A stretch of DNA of 64,000 nt from Paraspadella gotoi (GCA_051294375.1 CM119268.1:20953869-21017868); one strand, 5' to 3'. Counted from the stretch's first letter, positions 23,196 to 37,261 are shown. Notes: a model not told the origin generated them from the sequence alone. Program-made: numbers and translations.

Positions 23196-23200
23196 TTCAG
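22621..23200. repeat. Pyrimidine-rich region with several (CT)n tracts
   Basis: CT arrays at about 22630-22700 and 23100-23195 flank C-rich pyrimidine sequence. A small island (23040-23095) and the segment after 23200 have balanced composition, but no gene was established. Confidence 0.85.
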
Positions 23201-23815
23201 GCCGGACGATTTCCCTCGAGACATTGCGGTGGTAAACTCCTTCGCTAATGTTACAACAATTTTAAATCTACATAGAAAGAGATCTAAAGAGAAAGATAGT
23301 AAGAGATAGTAAGATAGAAAGATAGTAAGAGAAATATGTAGAGAGATAAAAATTCCGCTACAGTGAATTAACATTCAGCAAATAATCATTTCATATCCCT
23401 ACAGTCCTGCGCTTTATCTCTCCCTGTACGCTCGGGCGTTCCTCCGCGTACGCATCCCGAGTCGGAAGGCCCGTATTGGATTTCCGTCCTTAGTACGGAC
23501 GAAAGGCCAGAGGCTGTCCCCATTTTATCGGTAAAACGAGAAAGATGAAAAAAAGGAATAAAACGGCAAAAAAGGATAAAAAAAGGGGAAAAAAAGAATA
23601 AATACGTAGTACTACTACTCGAACTCGGTTTGATTGTGGGACTCTCCTTTGATTATTTTAATGCTTTTTTTTTTTCCTGATCAGCTCACTTCGGGTCGTC
23701 AGGGATAGAAAGTTGATTGTGAGTTTCACAAGGAAAATGAGGGAGAAAAACTGATTGTCGATCTGTCTGTCCCTCTCTCTGTCTGTCTATCTCGGCGGGC
23801 GCGAACAGTGATTAT

Positions 23816-23816
<1 letters not shown>

Positions 23817-23879
<63 letters not shown>
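23817..23879. repeat. (TATC)n tetranucleotide microsatellite
   Basis: Nearly perfect run of about 15 units, flanked by tctg/gtct-rich sequence. Its duplicate at about 34205-34300 is the same locus with many indels. Confidence 0.95.
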
Positions 23880-24362
23880 TCGTCTGTCTGTCGATCTGTC
23901 TTTTTCTTTGTCTGTATGCCTGTGCGGGGAAGAATAGCACTTGAATGTCCGTGGGTCGAAATAATATTCAGTTTGAACAGTAAAAAAAAAAGATTTATAG
24001 GTGAAAAATAAATAAAGCACAAAATTAAACAAAATAAAACAAAAAGAGAAAAAGAAAAATAAAAAGAAAAAATTCATACTAATGTAAATCAAAATGTAAA
24101 TCTGAGACGTCAAAAGAATAAAAATAAAGAGAAATGTGAGATTTGTTGCTCGGAGGAAAAAGTTAAATATCATAGAGAGAGAGAGAGAAAGAGAAAAACA
24201 AATAGAAAAAAAAGAGAAAGAAAAAGAGTTGAAAAAAAACGCAAAAGGGAGAAAGGTAAAAATGATAGAGACAGAGATACAAAGATGCGAGAATACCTAC
24301 TAGCGTCGCCAAAATCAAATACAAATCGTGCACGAATCTGCGTCGAATCTCTCTCTCTCTCT

Positions 24363-24387
24363 NNNNNNNNNNNNNNNNNNNNNNNNN
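24363..24387. other. 25-N gap joining duplicate blocks 1 and 2
   Basis: Sequence left of the gap ends in a (CT)n tract that copy 2 reaches only at about 34770. Sequence right of it restarts at the equivalent of about 9210. The gap therefore sits exactly at the block junction. Confidence 0.9.
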
Positions 24388-27300
24388 TCGAATGGGAGAA
24401 TAATATTGCGACTGAAAAATATCTTCCCAGGCTCCCGCCAATCGACTACGGCCACTTCAGAATACCCTTCACTCGAAATCCTTACTTCACGCCTGTACTG
24501 CTCTCCAATGCCCCACAAGTCCGAAAACCGATATGATTCCGCTACTCGTTGCTCTTCAAGAAGAAATCAGAGAGACTCAGCAAACGACAACAATCCAGTC
24601 CAGCGGCGCTAAATCCAAAAGAACCCGGCTACTACTATTCTTGCGACGGCGAAGGACCTTCCGAAGCCTCCTACGAAGGAAGCCAAACAAGAAATGCAAG
24701 AACCACTCCAAACGACGTTAGTGCAAAACGGAGATGGATAACAGAAGAAGAGAGCCAGTTCCTTTTCACTCAGGTGATTCAAATCGGAAATTTCCAGCCG
24801 ACTCTGATATACTATAACATATGGCTAGTGCAATTCTCACACCTTTCCGACTCTCCGTATAATATATCAAGTAATGCATCACCCAGAGACTATATATAAT
24901 ACAATTATTATAAATAATGAAAATTCAGGGAAAAGGCAGGGGAAGTGCTTGCCTTATCCCTGAGAAATTTGAATTCTATCAGATTGATCTTAATTGGAAC
25001 ATCCAATTATGAATATATATGTTTGGCCTCTCACACTGAAAACAAACAGATTAAGTTTTTAAATATTTATTTGAGACCACCTGGCAATCTCAAGCGAAAT
25101 TTTTGAGAAATTGATTCTTATAAAAATTAAGGGAAAGGAAATTCCAGGTTTTATAATGGGAACTTAATTGTTCCAAATAAGTTATACGATTTAATGCAGA
25201 CAACTGGAATTGGAGTTGATAAACGAACTTGCGTTTATTACTTTTATCCAAGGCTTCGATGGAAGTGAAACGTTTTTAGAAATTTATACTTTTTGCAAAC
25301 AAATCCGCAGTATCATGGTAGAAAATTGGAAATGTGAACAATATATAGGAAGTGATCATTTGATAATGGTGAGATGAGTCTTAAGATTTATAATAAAAGT
25401 AATACTTTATAAAGAGGAAAACTAACTGGAATAAATTTTGAGGACGGTACTTTAAATGAGGGAAATTGAACGGTTGTGAAGGAGAAATAATCATTGAAAA
25501 TTCTACAAGTGTAGACAAAGAACTTGAAAAATGGTATTAAGGAGTAAATTCAGCATTACGGAAGCAACTCAGGAAGTAAACAGTTAGGACTAAAGGGTAA
25601 TATCCCACTTAGTCGCAGAACAATATTGACTTATTTGTACACGAAGGAGACTTGGAGGCCTAAAAAAGGAACCTATATAAAACCGATACACTTTTTAAAA
25701 CAATCGGTTAATTTTGTTTTAAATAAAATTGATAAAAGAAGTCAGAGAGTCAATTAATGAGGATACTAAGGAATATTGTAAAAAATAAAGCGGAATACTA
25801 AAATATGACAAAATGCATTCGAAAAAGAAATGGGAAAATAATAAAACGAAATGATGGAAAAGGAGATCCCAAGTGACTACTCAAAACTAAAAGATAAAAA
25901 AGGGAAAGTCTGTATATTTCCGATGATGATGAATTCAAGGAAGAGATCGAGGGACAGGCAAGAATTATTCGGAAGAAATATTGTATTACAGCAAAGCCCT
26001 GAAGACGAAATCTTAATTTCTCCTCCCATCTTTTCAATAACCTTCGAAATAATTATTCTTCATTGAAGGAGGAAATCGGCCGGGCTGGGGAAGAAGACGG
26101 TTGAAGTAGATTCTACCTTAAAAGATAAACCTAATTTTTCTGAAAAGATTTATATGATCTTATTAAAGCTTCCCTATGAGAGTTCTTACTTTCCTGAGAG
26201 ATGGAAAAATGCAATAATTAATATGATCCCAAAAAAGGGAAACCTGCAGATTCAATTAAAGGTTTCGTCCAAATAAAGCTTGCTTAGTTCTGTAGGAAAA
26301 AGTTTACGAGCGGACTTATAAAGATTTTCTCTGTTAAGTTTCCATGAATGGTCAGAAAAATGTTAATCCTATACAGCGGATTTTAAAGGGCCCGTGTACC
26401 TCAAGAACACTTATTCAAGGTTATCAGAGGACGTCATGCGTTGAATTTAAAAATAAAAAAATTACTGTTGCAATATTCATGATGTAGAGGATGCATTTTA
26501 ATAGAGTTTGATTTAGTGGATTGATAGTCAAAATGATAATATGGGTTTCCTGAGAAAATTATCCGTGTCATTGACTCAGACCTAACGAATCCGATATGTC
26601 ACAGTGAGAGTCGGACCGGCACATCAAGAAGGGATAATTATGGAATTGTGGATGTCCTCAGGTGCTGGTATGTTCTTTCGCCCGGACATTTTTCCAATAT
26701 GTCTTTAGTATAACGAAGAGTCCTAAGGATTGTCGGAACAAGCCAATTTGCGACGAACAGCTAATTTGGTAACTTGAGGAGTCTCTGTTCTCTGGAGTTG
26801 TGTCATTTTGGAAATGAAAGGACATTAGATGCGATTCAGAGTGGTGAGTAAGTGGAGACTTTAAAACTGGCGCCAGAGAAGAGTCGGTTAATATTTTCTT
26901 CAAGACGAAGGGCGAACTTAAGATAGATTCCCTAAATTTAGAAATTATTTTGGGGTGGGAATTAAAAACAATAAGGTGGAAGCGTTTTTTTGGGCGTAAA
27001 CTTTGATGATAAAATGACATGGATAAACATTGTAAGAAACTATAGAAAAGAAAATGCGACAACGTTGTGCGGTTGCTTCGAAAGTTGAAATTTAAATATA
27101 ATCATTTAGATATGAAACTTAAATGTTGGAATTGTATCAAGTCTTTGCGATATCATTACTTGAATATATATTCATTGTTTCTGTTCTATGGTCTAACGGA
27201 AAAGTTGTTTAAAACTGAATCAATAGAAAATAAATTTATTTAAAATGTATTACAAACGTTCCACGAAAAATGTCTAATAGAAATCAGTTTTAGATTCATT

Positions 27301-27690
27301 AGCTTACGAGACTTACGATTGTAAATATTCAGCACGAAGCACATTCCAATTTGTTGTTTAATGAACTCGTCTCTGCTCCTTCCGGAATATATCAAAGATA
27401 TTAATAAATACCCGTATTTGGGAAATCAATTAGTCCGATTGCCTTTTTAAGTAATTTTCCGGTAATATATGAAACTGTTGTAGTTTTCTGTTTTTTGTAG
27501 AATTGGCTTTTCCTATTAGGAAAAATTATTCATTGCTTAAAATTTACTGAGTTTTTTGGAAAATCTAATTTTCATGTCATTATATTGTATTACTGCTTGT
27601 ATCTCTGGTTATCTGCTTTGTTTTTGTAAAAACCACTGTGGCCCATGGTCTCAGGACCCGCTGTATGATAAATACATAACAATAACAATA
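24388..27690 (+). pseudogene. Jockey-clade non-LTR retrotransposon, copy 2, uninterrupted
   Basis: In order it holds ORF1-like sequence of uncertain family position (24388-24780, including DVSAKRRWITEEESQ), an endonuclease (24910-25380, with YEYICLA and a degraded GDFN), and the RT finger region. There the readings PERWKNAIINMIPKKG near 26200 and SLLSSVGK near 26280 match the family block before the catalytic core. The palm is at about 26600-26960, and the 3' tail, with the same gaataaa-like end, is at about 27690. It lacks the 4.3-kb insertion of copy 1, so it shows the original arrangement. Frames are broken every few dozen codons by single-base indels, many probably sequencing errors. The gag knuckles are not in this copy. 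Confidence 0.85.
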
Positions 27691-30600
27691 GTAGAAATAG
27701 GGTGAAAATACAAAAGATTTAATAGGGACTGTTCTTTGTTTCGGAAAAGATATACTAAACTAAAATTTCAATTGCTATTTTGTTTTAAAAACGCTCTTTC
27801 GTTTGTGGAGCCATCGTTTATTAAGACTTAAAACAAGCAAAAATTGTGCTTTTTGTGTAAAGGATGCAAGTGAAGATCTAGTGGGTGTAATCAGAAGAGC
27901 AAATTTATAGAAAGTAAAGGGAAAATGCTCATAGTAGAAAAAAGTAAGAGACAAATTCTGTAGTAGGTGGAAAAAGTTACAAAGACGGAAAACAAAATTG
28001 AAAAAAAAATAGAATCTATGGAAATTTACAATTTTTTGGAAAAAAGGAAAGAAGAAAAAAACAAAGAAGAAAAGGAAAAAAGAGAAAGAAGTCGGTTGGA
28101 AAAAAGGGAAAGAAAAAAATGAAAAAAAGGTATGAAAATGAGATAATAATGATGGATAAATTGTAGTTATAAAATAAAAAAAAATTAAATGAAACAAAAA
28201 TAAATAATTTAATTGTTAAGTAATAGACGAGAGATCAATGGGGCTTAAAGGGGGGTGGGTGATCTGGTGGGCAGAGTGAGATCGCATTCAGGTGGCGGCG
28301 CTTATCCGAGATCGCGACAATCGTCAGCGGAAAAAAGAGAGGAGGAGGAGAGATTGGTCTCAGATTTGGGAGAAAAAGCGAGAGAGAAATATATACGGAG
28401 AAAAGTAGGAAGATAAACGGATGAATAAACGAAAAAAAATGGAGGTTCATTCCCTCTCTCTCTCTCTCTTTCTCTTTCACCTCCCTCTCTTTATATAATA
28501 TAATATCTCTCCCTCTGCTCTGTTTTCAAAATCAAAAAGAAATGATATAAAAAAAACAAAAAACCAAAAAACTTTACGATCGAAATACACATGATTGTTA
28601 GTAAATTAATTCCTGAAAATTTGTTGCTTAAAGTGATAATACCTTAAACGTTTTTTTTTTCCCGAAGAAGTTAGTATTTATATTAACATAGAATTACACG
28701 ACTATTTTAAGTATATAAAATATAAAGTTGTTAGAGTTCAAAATAGGGGGGCCGATAGCCTAATCAAAATAGTAGCATTATTCGAGTAGTAAAAAGCCCG
28801 GAGCCGAAAAGACTCGTTTTCTCTTGACAAGTAAGACGAAAGAGGAGAGGCTTCACGATCTCGAGGGTAAACAAGAGGAGATAGAGAGAGGAGGAAAGGA
28901 AGAGGGAAAGAGAGAGAAAGGATAGGGAGGAAAGGAAAGAGAGAAATAGGATAAGAGGTTCACGATCTCTGAGGTAAAAAAGAGGGAGACTTAGAGAGAG
29001 GAGGAAGGAAAGGAAGGAAAAAGAGAAAAGAGGGAGATAAGGAGAGAAGGAAGGAAAGAAGGAAGAGAAGAGAGGAAAAAGAGGAGATAAGGAAAGGAGG
29101 AAGAGAAAGAGAGGAAAAGGGAGAGGTAAACAATAGCGAGGAAAGGAAAGGAAGGAAAGAGAGAGAGAAAAAAGGAAGAGGAGGAAAGACAAAAAAGAGA
29201 AAGAAAGACCAGAAAAAGGCTCGAAGAAGGATGAACAGAAGAAATGAGATAAAAGAAAATTAATCAAATGAAATTACTAATGACTTTACGGAAAACATTT
29301 AATTAATTAATTCAAAGACCAAGCTATTAATTTTAGTTATTATAAAAATGCGTAGAATAAAAAGTTAAATTATTTAAGAAGGCATGACAAGTTTTTAAAG
29401 AAAAGAATATTAAGTATTAGATATTAATCACAATTTAATTAGTAGAATATGTAAAAAAAAAAAGAAAAAGAGAAGAAAAAAAGAAAAAATAGAAATAAGA
29501 ATTAACTGAAAGAAAAAAAAGGAAAGAAGAAAGAGGAAAAAAAGCGGTTTGTGTTTGAATCGACGTTGCCATTCGTCTCTAATCTTGTTAGACGTTGGAA
29601 TGCCGAAGCGGGACACAAAAGGAAGAAACAGAGAAAGCCTTTCTCAAGATGAGAGCGGGAGACAAAAGAAAAAGGAGAGAATGAGAGAGGAGAGAGGTAT
29701 AAAGGAGAGTGGTAAAGAGACAGGAAGATATGTTTTACTCGACTTCTAAATTAGTGATATAAATTCTAGAAGAAAACAGTTTTTATATAAAGTGAATTAT
29801 GTAAATTGCATTAGGCAAATATTTATTATTATTTTATTATTTCTATTGTTTTTCAGGAATTTGAATTTACATTTTCTTAGGTTTAAAGGAATTTATAGAA
29901 AGAGTATCTGTTTTTGATAAAGGATTTAATTATGAATGTTCTATAGAAATAAATATCAGAAGGAACGTTTTTAGATTTTATGTTTATCTTTCTCTTTTTT
30001 CTTTTCCTTCCACATTTTCTCCTTGTTATTTTTGTTTAATATTTGTAGAGATTGCAGCATTTCCTTACGGACTGGACACGATTGAGCATCCTCATAATTA
30101 ATTTCTCTATTTGTTGAGCTCATCAACTTGAACCGTACGCCAGTAGTATTAATTGAAGTTAGTTGTAATTCAGTTGACAGTTATAAGGAACTATCGAAAA
30201 AATAGCATCAGTAGAGCCATTGAAGAGCAGTGGAAAGAGCCATTGAAGAGCTGTGGAACTCAAAAGTACAAAAAATAACCATTTATTAATACCTAATTCA
30301 CCTATTAATATTTCGGTTATCAATAATTACCTTATGGTCAGGGCAATCTCTTCAAAAATAAAAGTTGCCCTTTCTTTTTAACAAAGACTAAATTAATGGA
30401 CAATGAGAAGAGAGCTTCTTTAAAAATATGAGAATCAATCATTAAACTACTATTGGTAGAATTCGACCAATAGAAGAGTAAAGATAATATAAATCATAAA
30501 GTTGAACTACAACCAATTGACGTGATTTCAGATATTACAAAGAGATTGTTTGATTTAAAATCATTCCTGCACAGAATCATTTTTATGCTTCTCTTACCTC

Positions 30601-31291
30601 CTATTTTTCTACCCCTCTCCTTCTCTCTTGATATTCTTACTTTTTATATTTCTTTCTCTCTCCTCTCTCTCCTCTTTCTTCCTGCTTCTCCTTTTTACGA
30701 ATTCTATCCTTTCTTTTACTTGTTTCCGGTCTCTGGTTCACTGTTGATTGTTGACTGCTCGTTGCTTCTGTCGATTTTTGATTGTCGACAGCAAATGCGA
30801 TGTAAAATCTTTGATTCTGGAATTGAAAAATCCCAATACGGTTAAAACTTCAAACACGTAGTCAATCAAAATCAATTATTGTCGAATGCGAATGTCTTAT
30901 TCGTGATCTGCAGTTTTTAATCGTGATATGGGATTCTTAATCCGTGAACTGTGATTTTTCCGAATCGTGATTATTATTCCGTGCTCCGAGATTCTTAATC
31001 TAATCTGGAATCTCTATCCATGATCCGTGATTCTTAATCCGTAATTCGGAATTCGTTCAACGTCGACCGCTGAAGGGAGAAGATCGTTTCAATCAAATCG
31101 GTCCATGCAGAGGATTTCCTTTCGAAAGACGGACTCTGATAGACACTGAAAAGAAATTGAACCCGGGCGCATCATTAGGGATCGGTCGTCGTTTGCGTAG
31201 TGTTCTATCGTTGTAGTCGTCGTCATCGTCGTTCGTCGTCATAGTTAACATTTTTTTTATCATAGTCGTCGTCTGAGTCGTATCCCTATGT

Positions 31292-31293
<2 letters not shown>

Positions 31294-31355
<62 letters not shown>

Positions 31356-31357
31356 TT

Positions 31358-31401
<44 letters not shown>

Positions 31402-31411
31402 TTTTTTTTTT
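31294..31411. repeat. Poly-T block absent from the other copy
   Basis: About 118 bp that is almost pure T, replacing a short ccctgtaagtttt-like segment of the other version (20912-20924). The Asp/Asn-rich frame is destroyed here. A sequencing or polishing artefact is likely. Confidence 0.85.
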
Positions 31412-33090
31412 GGTCTTTGTCATTGTGACCATCTTTCGTCTTCATCGTTGTAAGCATTTTTCTGTCTGTATAACCCGATATTGTCATTTTCTTTGTCATC
31501 ATTGTTAACGTTTTCTTTATTGTTGTAATCAACAACTTTGTTGGTGTCATTTTCTTCATCGTGGTTGTCATGGCGTCATTTCCTCTCGTCGTCGTCCGTC
31601 GTCGTCGTCGTTCGATGGTTTCCCGTTCTCACCTTCCCCTTCCGCGAACAAAGACGACTATGTAACAATCTCCATTACCTTTTTCTTTCCCATCTCTAGA
31701 GCGGCAGCGTGGGCTGCGGAAGCGGCGGCGCGGCGCAGCGCGGCGCGCGGCGGAGCGGGCGCGGCAGCGTCGCAGCTCGCCAGCGGGTCGCGGCGGAAGG
31801 CCCTCCACCCATTTCACTTATTTTCCCATTTTCTTCTTTCCACTTCCCGATTCTAGTTCCACTTCCTCATTCTGTTTTCTTTTTCATCTACTATTTTTTT
31901 TATTTGATCCTCACTAACTAGACTGTTGAGAGATTGAAAGATATAGACAATCCTATTTATCTGGTGGTGGTCCTGAACTCACCTACTTGTCAAGTCGGTA
32001 AAGTGAAAAAGATATTTAAATACAATCATTAAAACTTTATATTTACCTCTATATAACCACAGTGGCTGCGCCAATACATGTAACATACTGTCAAGCTGTA
32101 AGTGAAACTGTAAACTGCGGCTACTAATACATTTAATACCAGCAAAAATATTTATAAATCAAAACCATTATATTTAATTTTGATATAATACATATGAGTA
32201 AAATTCTTGTCAAGACATAGATAAGAAACTATATTAAAAAAAATAGAATAGAAAAAAATTACTTTTAAAAAATATCAAAAAAATATTTTTAAATAATCCA
32301 AATTTTAAAAAAAATTACTACTTTGTTGAGAGCGGTGCAGGTGAAGATCTAGTGGGTGCAGAGTAGTTTATTGTGAAAGTTCCTTTGTCTTACAAAAAGC
32401 TTTCTTCTTTTTAGAGCTCCTCGTAGATAGGTGAAATAAAAGAAAATTAATGGACTGTTCTTTGTTTCAAGAAAAAGTTAACCCTGGTGAACGTACTAAA
32501 CTAAATCATTGTTTTTTGTTTTTAAAAATGTAGGACCATCTGGTTTATTTTAGACTGCAAACAGCAAAATCAGAGTGCAAGTGAAGATCAGTGGGTGCAG
32601 ACTGAAGAGGCAAATTTCCCCTATAGAAATAAAGTAGCGATAGGTACAGACAAATCCCTCCACCGCAAAATATCACTTTAAGAAAAAAAAAAATTTTGGA
32701 CCAAATAATTTTTTTTATATTTCAGGGTTAAGTAATCGCCTTGTTTCTCTCCTAATAGTAGATCTGATTATGTGAAAGTAACAGTTCTTTATTTTTTACC
32801 TCAGTTCAGAGTTAGAAAACTATCTTACAATTATTTTTTTAAACTACTAACCAGAGGCAGAGAATAACAACTTTGCTCTCTGACAATAAATAAATCGAAT
32901 ACATTTTTAATAAATTAGCCGAAAATTTCGATGTAAACTTTTGGAATTTTATCAAATTCCCCATCTTCATCTTATCCTTGGATTTACCTGAGATGTGAAC
33001 TTTCTCTTTTCCAAAAGCTTTTTTTACACTTTTTTTTTACTGATCTTCTCTCTTCGTTTCTTCTTTTTCTTCTGACTTTCTCCTCCCTCC

Positions 33091-33138
<48 letters not shown>

Positions 33139-33515
33139 TCTCTCTCTTTCTCTCCTCTTCTTCTTTTCCTCCCCCAGTTCTCTCCTCTTCTAACTCCTTC
33201 CCTCTCTCCCTTATTTTGTTATTTCCCTGTCTCCCACCTCCCAACATTCCCCCTCTCCACCTTTCCTCCGAACCCCTTCCCTTCGCTTCTTCACCTCTTT
33301 CCCCTTCCTCATCACACTCTTACCTCTCCCCTCTTGCCCACCTTTTCCTCTCCAACCCTCTCCCCCTCTCTACGCCCCCCCTTTCTTCTTCCCTCGTTCC
33401 CACCCTCTTCTTCTCTCAAACAAGCTCGCTCCGAAGCCTCAATATCACAGGGGCTTCAAGGTCACTCCCACGAGAAAAATTGAATATTTGACACCGAAAT
33501 ATTTCTCTCTCTCTC

Positions 33516-33557
<42 letters not shown>

Positions 33558-34764
33558 TTTCTCTCTCTCTCTCCTCTCTCTCCACTTTCAGGCCGGACGA
33601 TTCCCTCGAGACATTGCGGTGGCTAAACATCCTCCTAATTGTTACAAAAAATTTTAAATCTATCAAGAAGAGATCTAAAAGACAAGAGTAATAGTAATAG
33701 AAAAATAATAGAATATAATAGATATAATATAGTAAGAGAAATAGTAGATGAGATAAAAATTCCGCTACAGTGAATTACATCAGCAAATTCATTTCAATTC
33801 CCTACAGTCCTGCGCTATCTCTCCTGTACGCCGGGCGTCTTCCTCCGCGACGCATCCCGAGTCGGAAGCCGATTGATTTCCGTCCTTATACGGACGAAAG
33901 GCCAGAGGCTATCACATTTTATCGGTTGTAAAACGAGAAAGATGAAAAAAGGATAAAACGGCAAAAAAGGATAAAAAAGGGGGGAAAAAAAGAATAAATA
34001 CGGAGTACTACTACTCGAATCGTTTGACTTGTCTGGACTTCCTTTGAGTATTTTAATGCTTTTTTTTTCTAGATCAGCATCACTTTGGGTCTCAGGAGAA
34101 AGTTGATTGTGAGTTTCACATAGGAAAATGAGGAGAAAAACGAATTGTCATCTGTCTGTCCTCTCTCGTGTCTGTCTATCTCGGCGGGCACGAAACATGA
34201 TCATCTTATTTATCTATCTATACTATCTACTCTATCTATCTATCTATCTATCTATACTAGTTATCTATCTATAATGCTATCTATCTATTATCTATCTATC
34301 ATCATCTTCTTGTCTGTCTGTCGGTCTGTCTTTCTTTGTCGGTGTATGCCTGCGGGGAAGGAATAGCAAGTTGAATGTCTGGTCGAAATAATATTCAGTT
34401 TGACAGTAAAAAAAAAAATTTATAGTGAAAAAAATAAAAAAGCACAAAATAAACAAAAAAAAAAAGAGAAAAAGAAAAATAAAAAAAAATTCGATACTAA
34501 TGTAAATCAAAACTGAATAAATCTGAGACGTCAAAAGAATAAAAAAAGAGAAAATTGAGATTAGTTGCCGGAGGAAAAAGTTAAATATCATAAGGAGAGC
34601 AGAGAGAAAGAGAAAAACAAATAAAGAAAACAAAAGAGAAAGGAAAAGAGTTGAAAAAAAACGCAAAAGGGAAAGTAAAAAGATAGAGACAGAGGATACA
34701 AAGAGCGAGAATACTACTAGCGTCGCCAAAAATCAGAATACAAATCGTGCACGAATTCTTCGTC

Positions 34765-34789
34765 AATCTCTCTCTCTCTCTCTCTCTCC

Positions 34790-34840
<51 letters not shown>

Positions 34841-34981
34841 TCTCTTTCTCTCTCTCTCCTAACAGGATGAAATTGCGAACGGAAGCCAGCAACGCTCCTG
34901 GAGAATCTTCAATAAAACAATAAAACGATAAATTTACGCATCTGACAAAAAGGGAAACGAAAAAAGAAGAGACAAAAAACA

Positions 34982-35041
<60 letters not shown>
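34765..35041. repeat. (CT)n and (GA)n tracts
   Basis: CT-rich array at about 34765-34858 and a perfect GA array at 34984-35041, with about 120 bp of unique sequence between. The two could pair as an inverted repeat. Confidence 0.93.
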
Positions 35042-35042
<1 letters not shown>

Positions 35043-35379
35043 ACCGCTGACGGATTTATTGTTTCACATCACGGGGATTATAAATTTCTTTCTTTACTAG
35101 TTTTAATTCGTTCAACCCTTGTTTAAACTCCTCTTATGTAATTATTATAACTAATATGATTATCTATTTATCTTGCCCCTCATTTTGGTATAGGTCTCTT
35201 ACAAGATAATAAAATAACCAGATCATATAAACTTTCAATCAAAACTCTCTTATAGTCAAGTTTATTAACTTCCAGGTAACCGAGTATTCTTATCTTTTTT
35301 TAACTCAATTGGCTCAACTTTAATTGTATAATTTTCTTCTCTTTTTAATGATACCTGAGTCATTATTTGCTCCTCTTAC

Positions 35380-35630
35380 TCGACCACCTTTGCTCCTCTT
35401 CCTCAGCCTCTTCTTTTCTTTTTATCCTCTTCTTTAGCCACTTATTTTATTTTGCTCCTTTCCTCAGCCTCTTCTTTTCTTTTTCTTCACTTCCTCTGCC
35501 TCTTCTTTTCTTTTGCTCCACTTCCTCTTCCTCTCTCTTTTCTTTTTCTTCACTTCCTCTGCCTCTTCTTTTCTTTTGCTCCTCTTCCTCAGCCTCTTCT
35601 TTTCTTTTGCTCCTCTTCCCCCTCTTTCTA
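35380..35630. repeat. Minisatellite, about 32-bp pyrimidine-rich unit
   Basis: Seven to eight imperfect copies of a unit like gctcctcttcctcagcctct followed by tcttttctttt. Flanking sequence at 35100-35370 and 35640-36050 is AT-rich with no gene seen. Confidence 0.8.
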
Positions 35631-36073
35631 TTCCCACAACTCCAGTCTTTATTTCTCTTTAACGACAGAAGCAAAGATAAAACAAAAGGAGCGAACTTAC
35701 TTTTCGGTTTCGCGAGTCAATAATACTTGATAATTGGATTTAATTTTAATATACTTTAATTAAACTTTCATTATTCTTCATTGTAGTGAAAGACTTTTTT
35801 CTCACTTTTTTTGTAAAAATTATTAAAAATTTTTCTCAGATACAAAAAAGTTTATGCAGAGAAAAACTTGGAGTCCAAAAAATTAACAATAGTCTTTTAG
35901 GAAAGAAAAACAAGAAAATTGTTTTACCATATTTTTATTGGTTAGAAATATACGAGGGTCAAAATTAATAGTGTGGGAACAAATTTCAACTCTACCTCGT
36001 AATGAGAGATCGAGGGTAAATGAGAGAAAAAAAACTGGTGAACATAATTCACGCAGCATCACACAGTTTCACG

Positions 36074-36260
36074 CGTCGTTGTCGTCGTTGTCGTCGTCGT
36101 TGTCGTCGTTGTGGTCGTTGTCGTTATCGCCGTCATAAACTTTCTGTTTTTGTGAAGGTCGCCTTTCAAGTGATGGTCGCGGAGTCGTCATCACTGTTTG
36201 TTGTGATCATCATCATCATCATCATTATCATCATCATCATCTTCATCATCATCAACAACA
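36074..36260. repeat. GTC-type and ATC-type trinucleotide repeats
   Basis: Imperfect gtcgtt/gtcgtc repeat at 36074-36135 and atcatc repeat at 36205-36255, about 70 bp apart. Confidence 0.85.
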
Positions 36261-36562
36261 AAAACAACAACCAAGAAATTGAAAATTATTGACAAAGAAC
36301 AAAATTATCAAATTATAAATTACTAATTCAAAAATAAAGTTTTAAAAAAAATTTCTGATCAAGTTTTTCCGTCGATTCACTATCGGAAAAGAATTTAAGA
36401 GCAGGAATCGCAGACAATACTATTCGCTATATTTAGCCTTTTTTAGTTGTTTTTTGAATATTTTTTATTAATACCAAAAACAGTATTAACATAATGAAAA
36501 ACAGTGACAGCTTTTTTAGTTGCGCAGCTTGTACTCGCGAAGCAACTATATAAGTAACTTTT

Positions 36563-36622
36563 CGGTCGGTCTGTCGGTCGGTCGGTCTGTCGGTCGGTCT
36601 GTCGGTCGGTCTGTCGGTCGGT
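36563..36622. repeat. GGTC/TGTC tetranucleotide array
   Basis: Tetranucleotides ggtc and tgtc alternate with a 12-bp tendency (ggtcggtctgtc). About 15 tetramers. Confidence 0.9.
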
Positions 36623-37176
36623 ATTTCTGTCCATCGGTTTATCCAATTTATGTTGAAATACAAATAATTTGCCTATAGTTATTTGTTCTTTTGTTAAGAC
36701 AGAAAAAAACTTAAAATCTAAGGGACTGCTCGCGCCGCCTTCAGGAAATACTAAAATTTTGATGCAGTGTATGGTATAAATATATGGAGTAAGAAAGTTA
36801 TTGTAGTCATGTTATGTCACGTTATGTTATGTCAGGTAACGTCATGTCATGTCATGAAAAATATAAGTGATAAGGCGGCTCAACACATTTGAATTACCGT
36901 TATTGTTTTCTTTTTTTTATATGTGAATCGTATAAACAAAGAGTCCTTTTATAAACAAAGCGTCACCCTTATCAAAGAAAAATAATTAAAGTTTCGAGAA
37001 AACAATTTTTCCGCTCGATTTTTTATCTTTTCTTCGCAAAATAAAATTTACTTGGTTTTGGTTTGATTCGTATTTTATCGGAAAAATCGATTTCAATTAT
37101 ATTTAAATTTTCCTTTTTTTTTTCGTCCATTTTCCACCCACACCCAGTCCAGATTACTGGCAAATCAATCTCGACA

Positions 37177-37178
<2 letters not shown>

Positions 37179-37261
<83 letters not shown>
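37179..37261. repeat. (CT)n microsatellite
   Basis: Perfect run of about 41 CT units. 36630-37178 is AT-rich with a short tgtca/ttatg repeat at 36806-36857 and no gene seen. Confidence 0.97.

Larger units (their letters stand above)
24388..34790. repeat. Second version of the 9.2-24.36 kb block
   Basis: Collinear with 9210-24362: retrotransposon, R3, purine tract, minisatellite, Asp/Asn-rich frame, GGC array, CT region, (TATC)n and closing CT tract, all in the same order and orientation. Differences are mostly one- or two-base indels, plus two large ones: the 4.3-kb insertion found only in the first version and the poly-T block found only in this one. Confidence 0.92.

Noticed and set aside
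23200-23309. Exon after a (CT)n tract (PDDFPRDIAVVNSFANVTT) or, on the minus strand, an initial exon MSRGKSSGLK
   Set aside because: Both strands give a short plausible peptide, no clear donor or partner exon was found, and GA/CT repeats mimic splice signals.
36074-36260. CRISPR-like array
   Set aside because: Trinucleotide microsatellites without repeat-spacer structure. None of the tandem arrays here has unique spacers.
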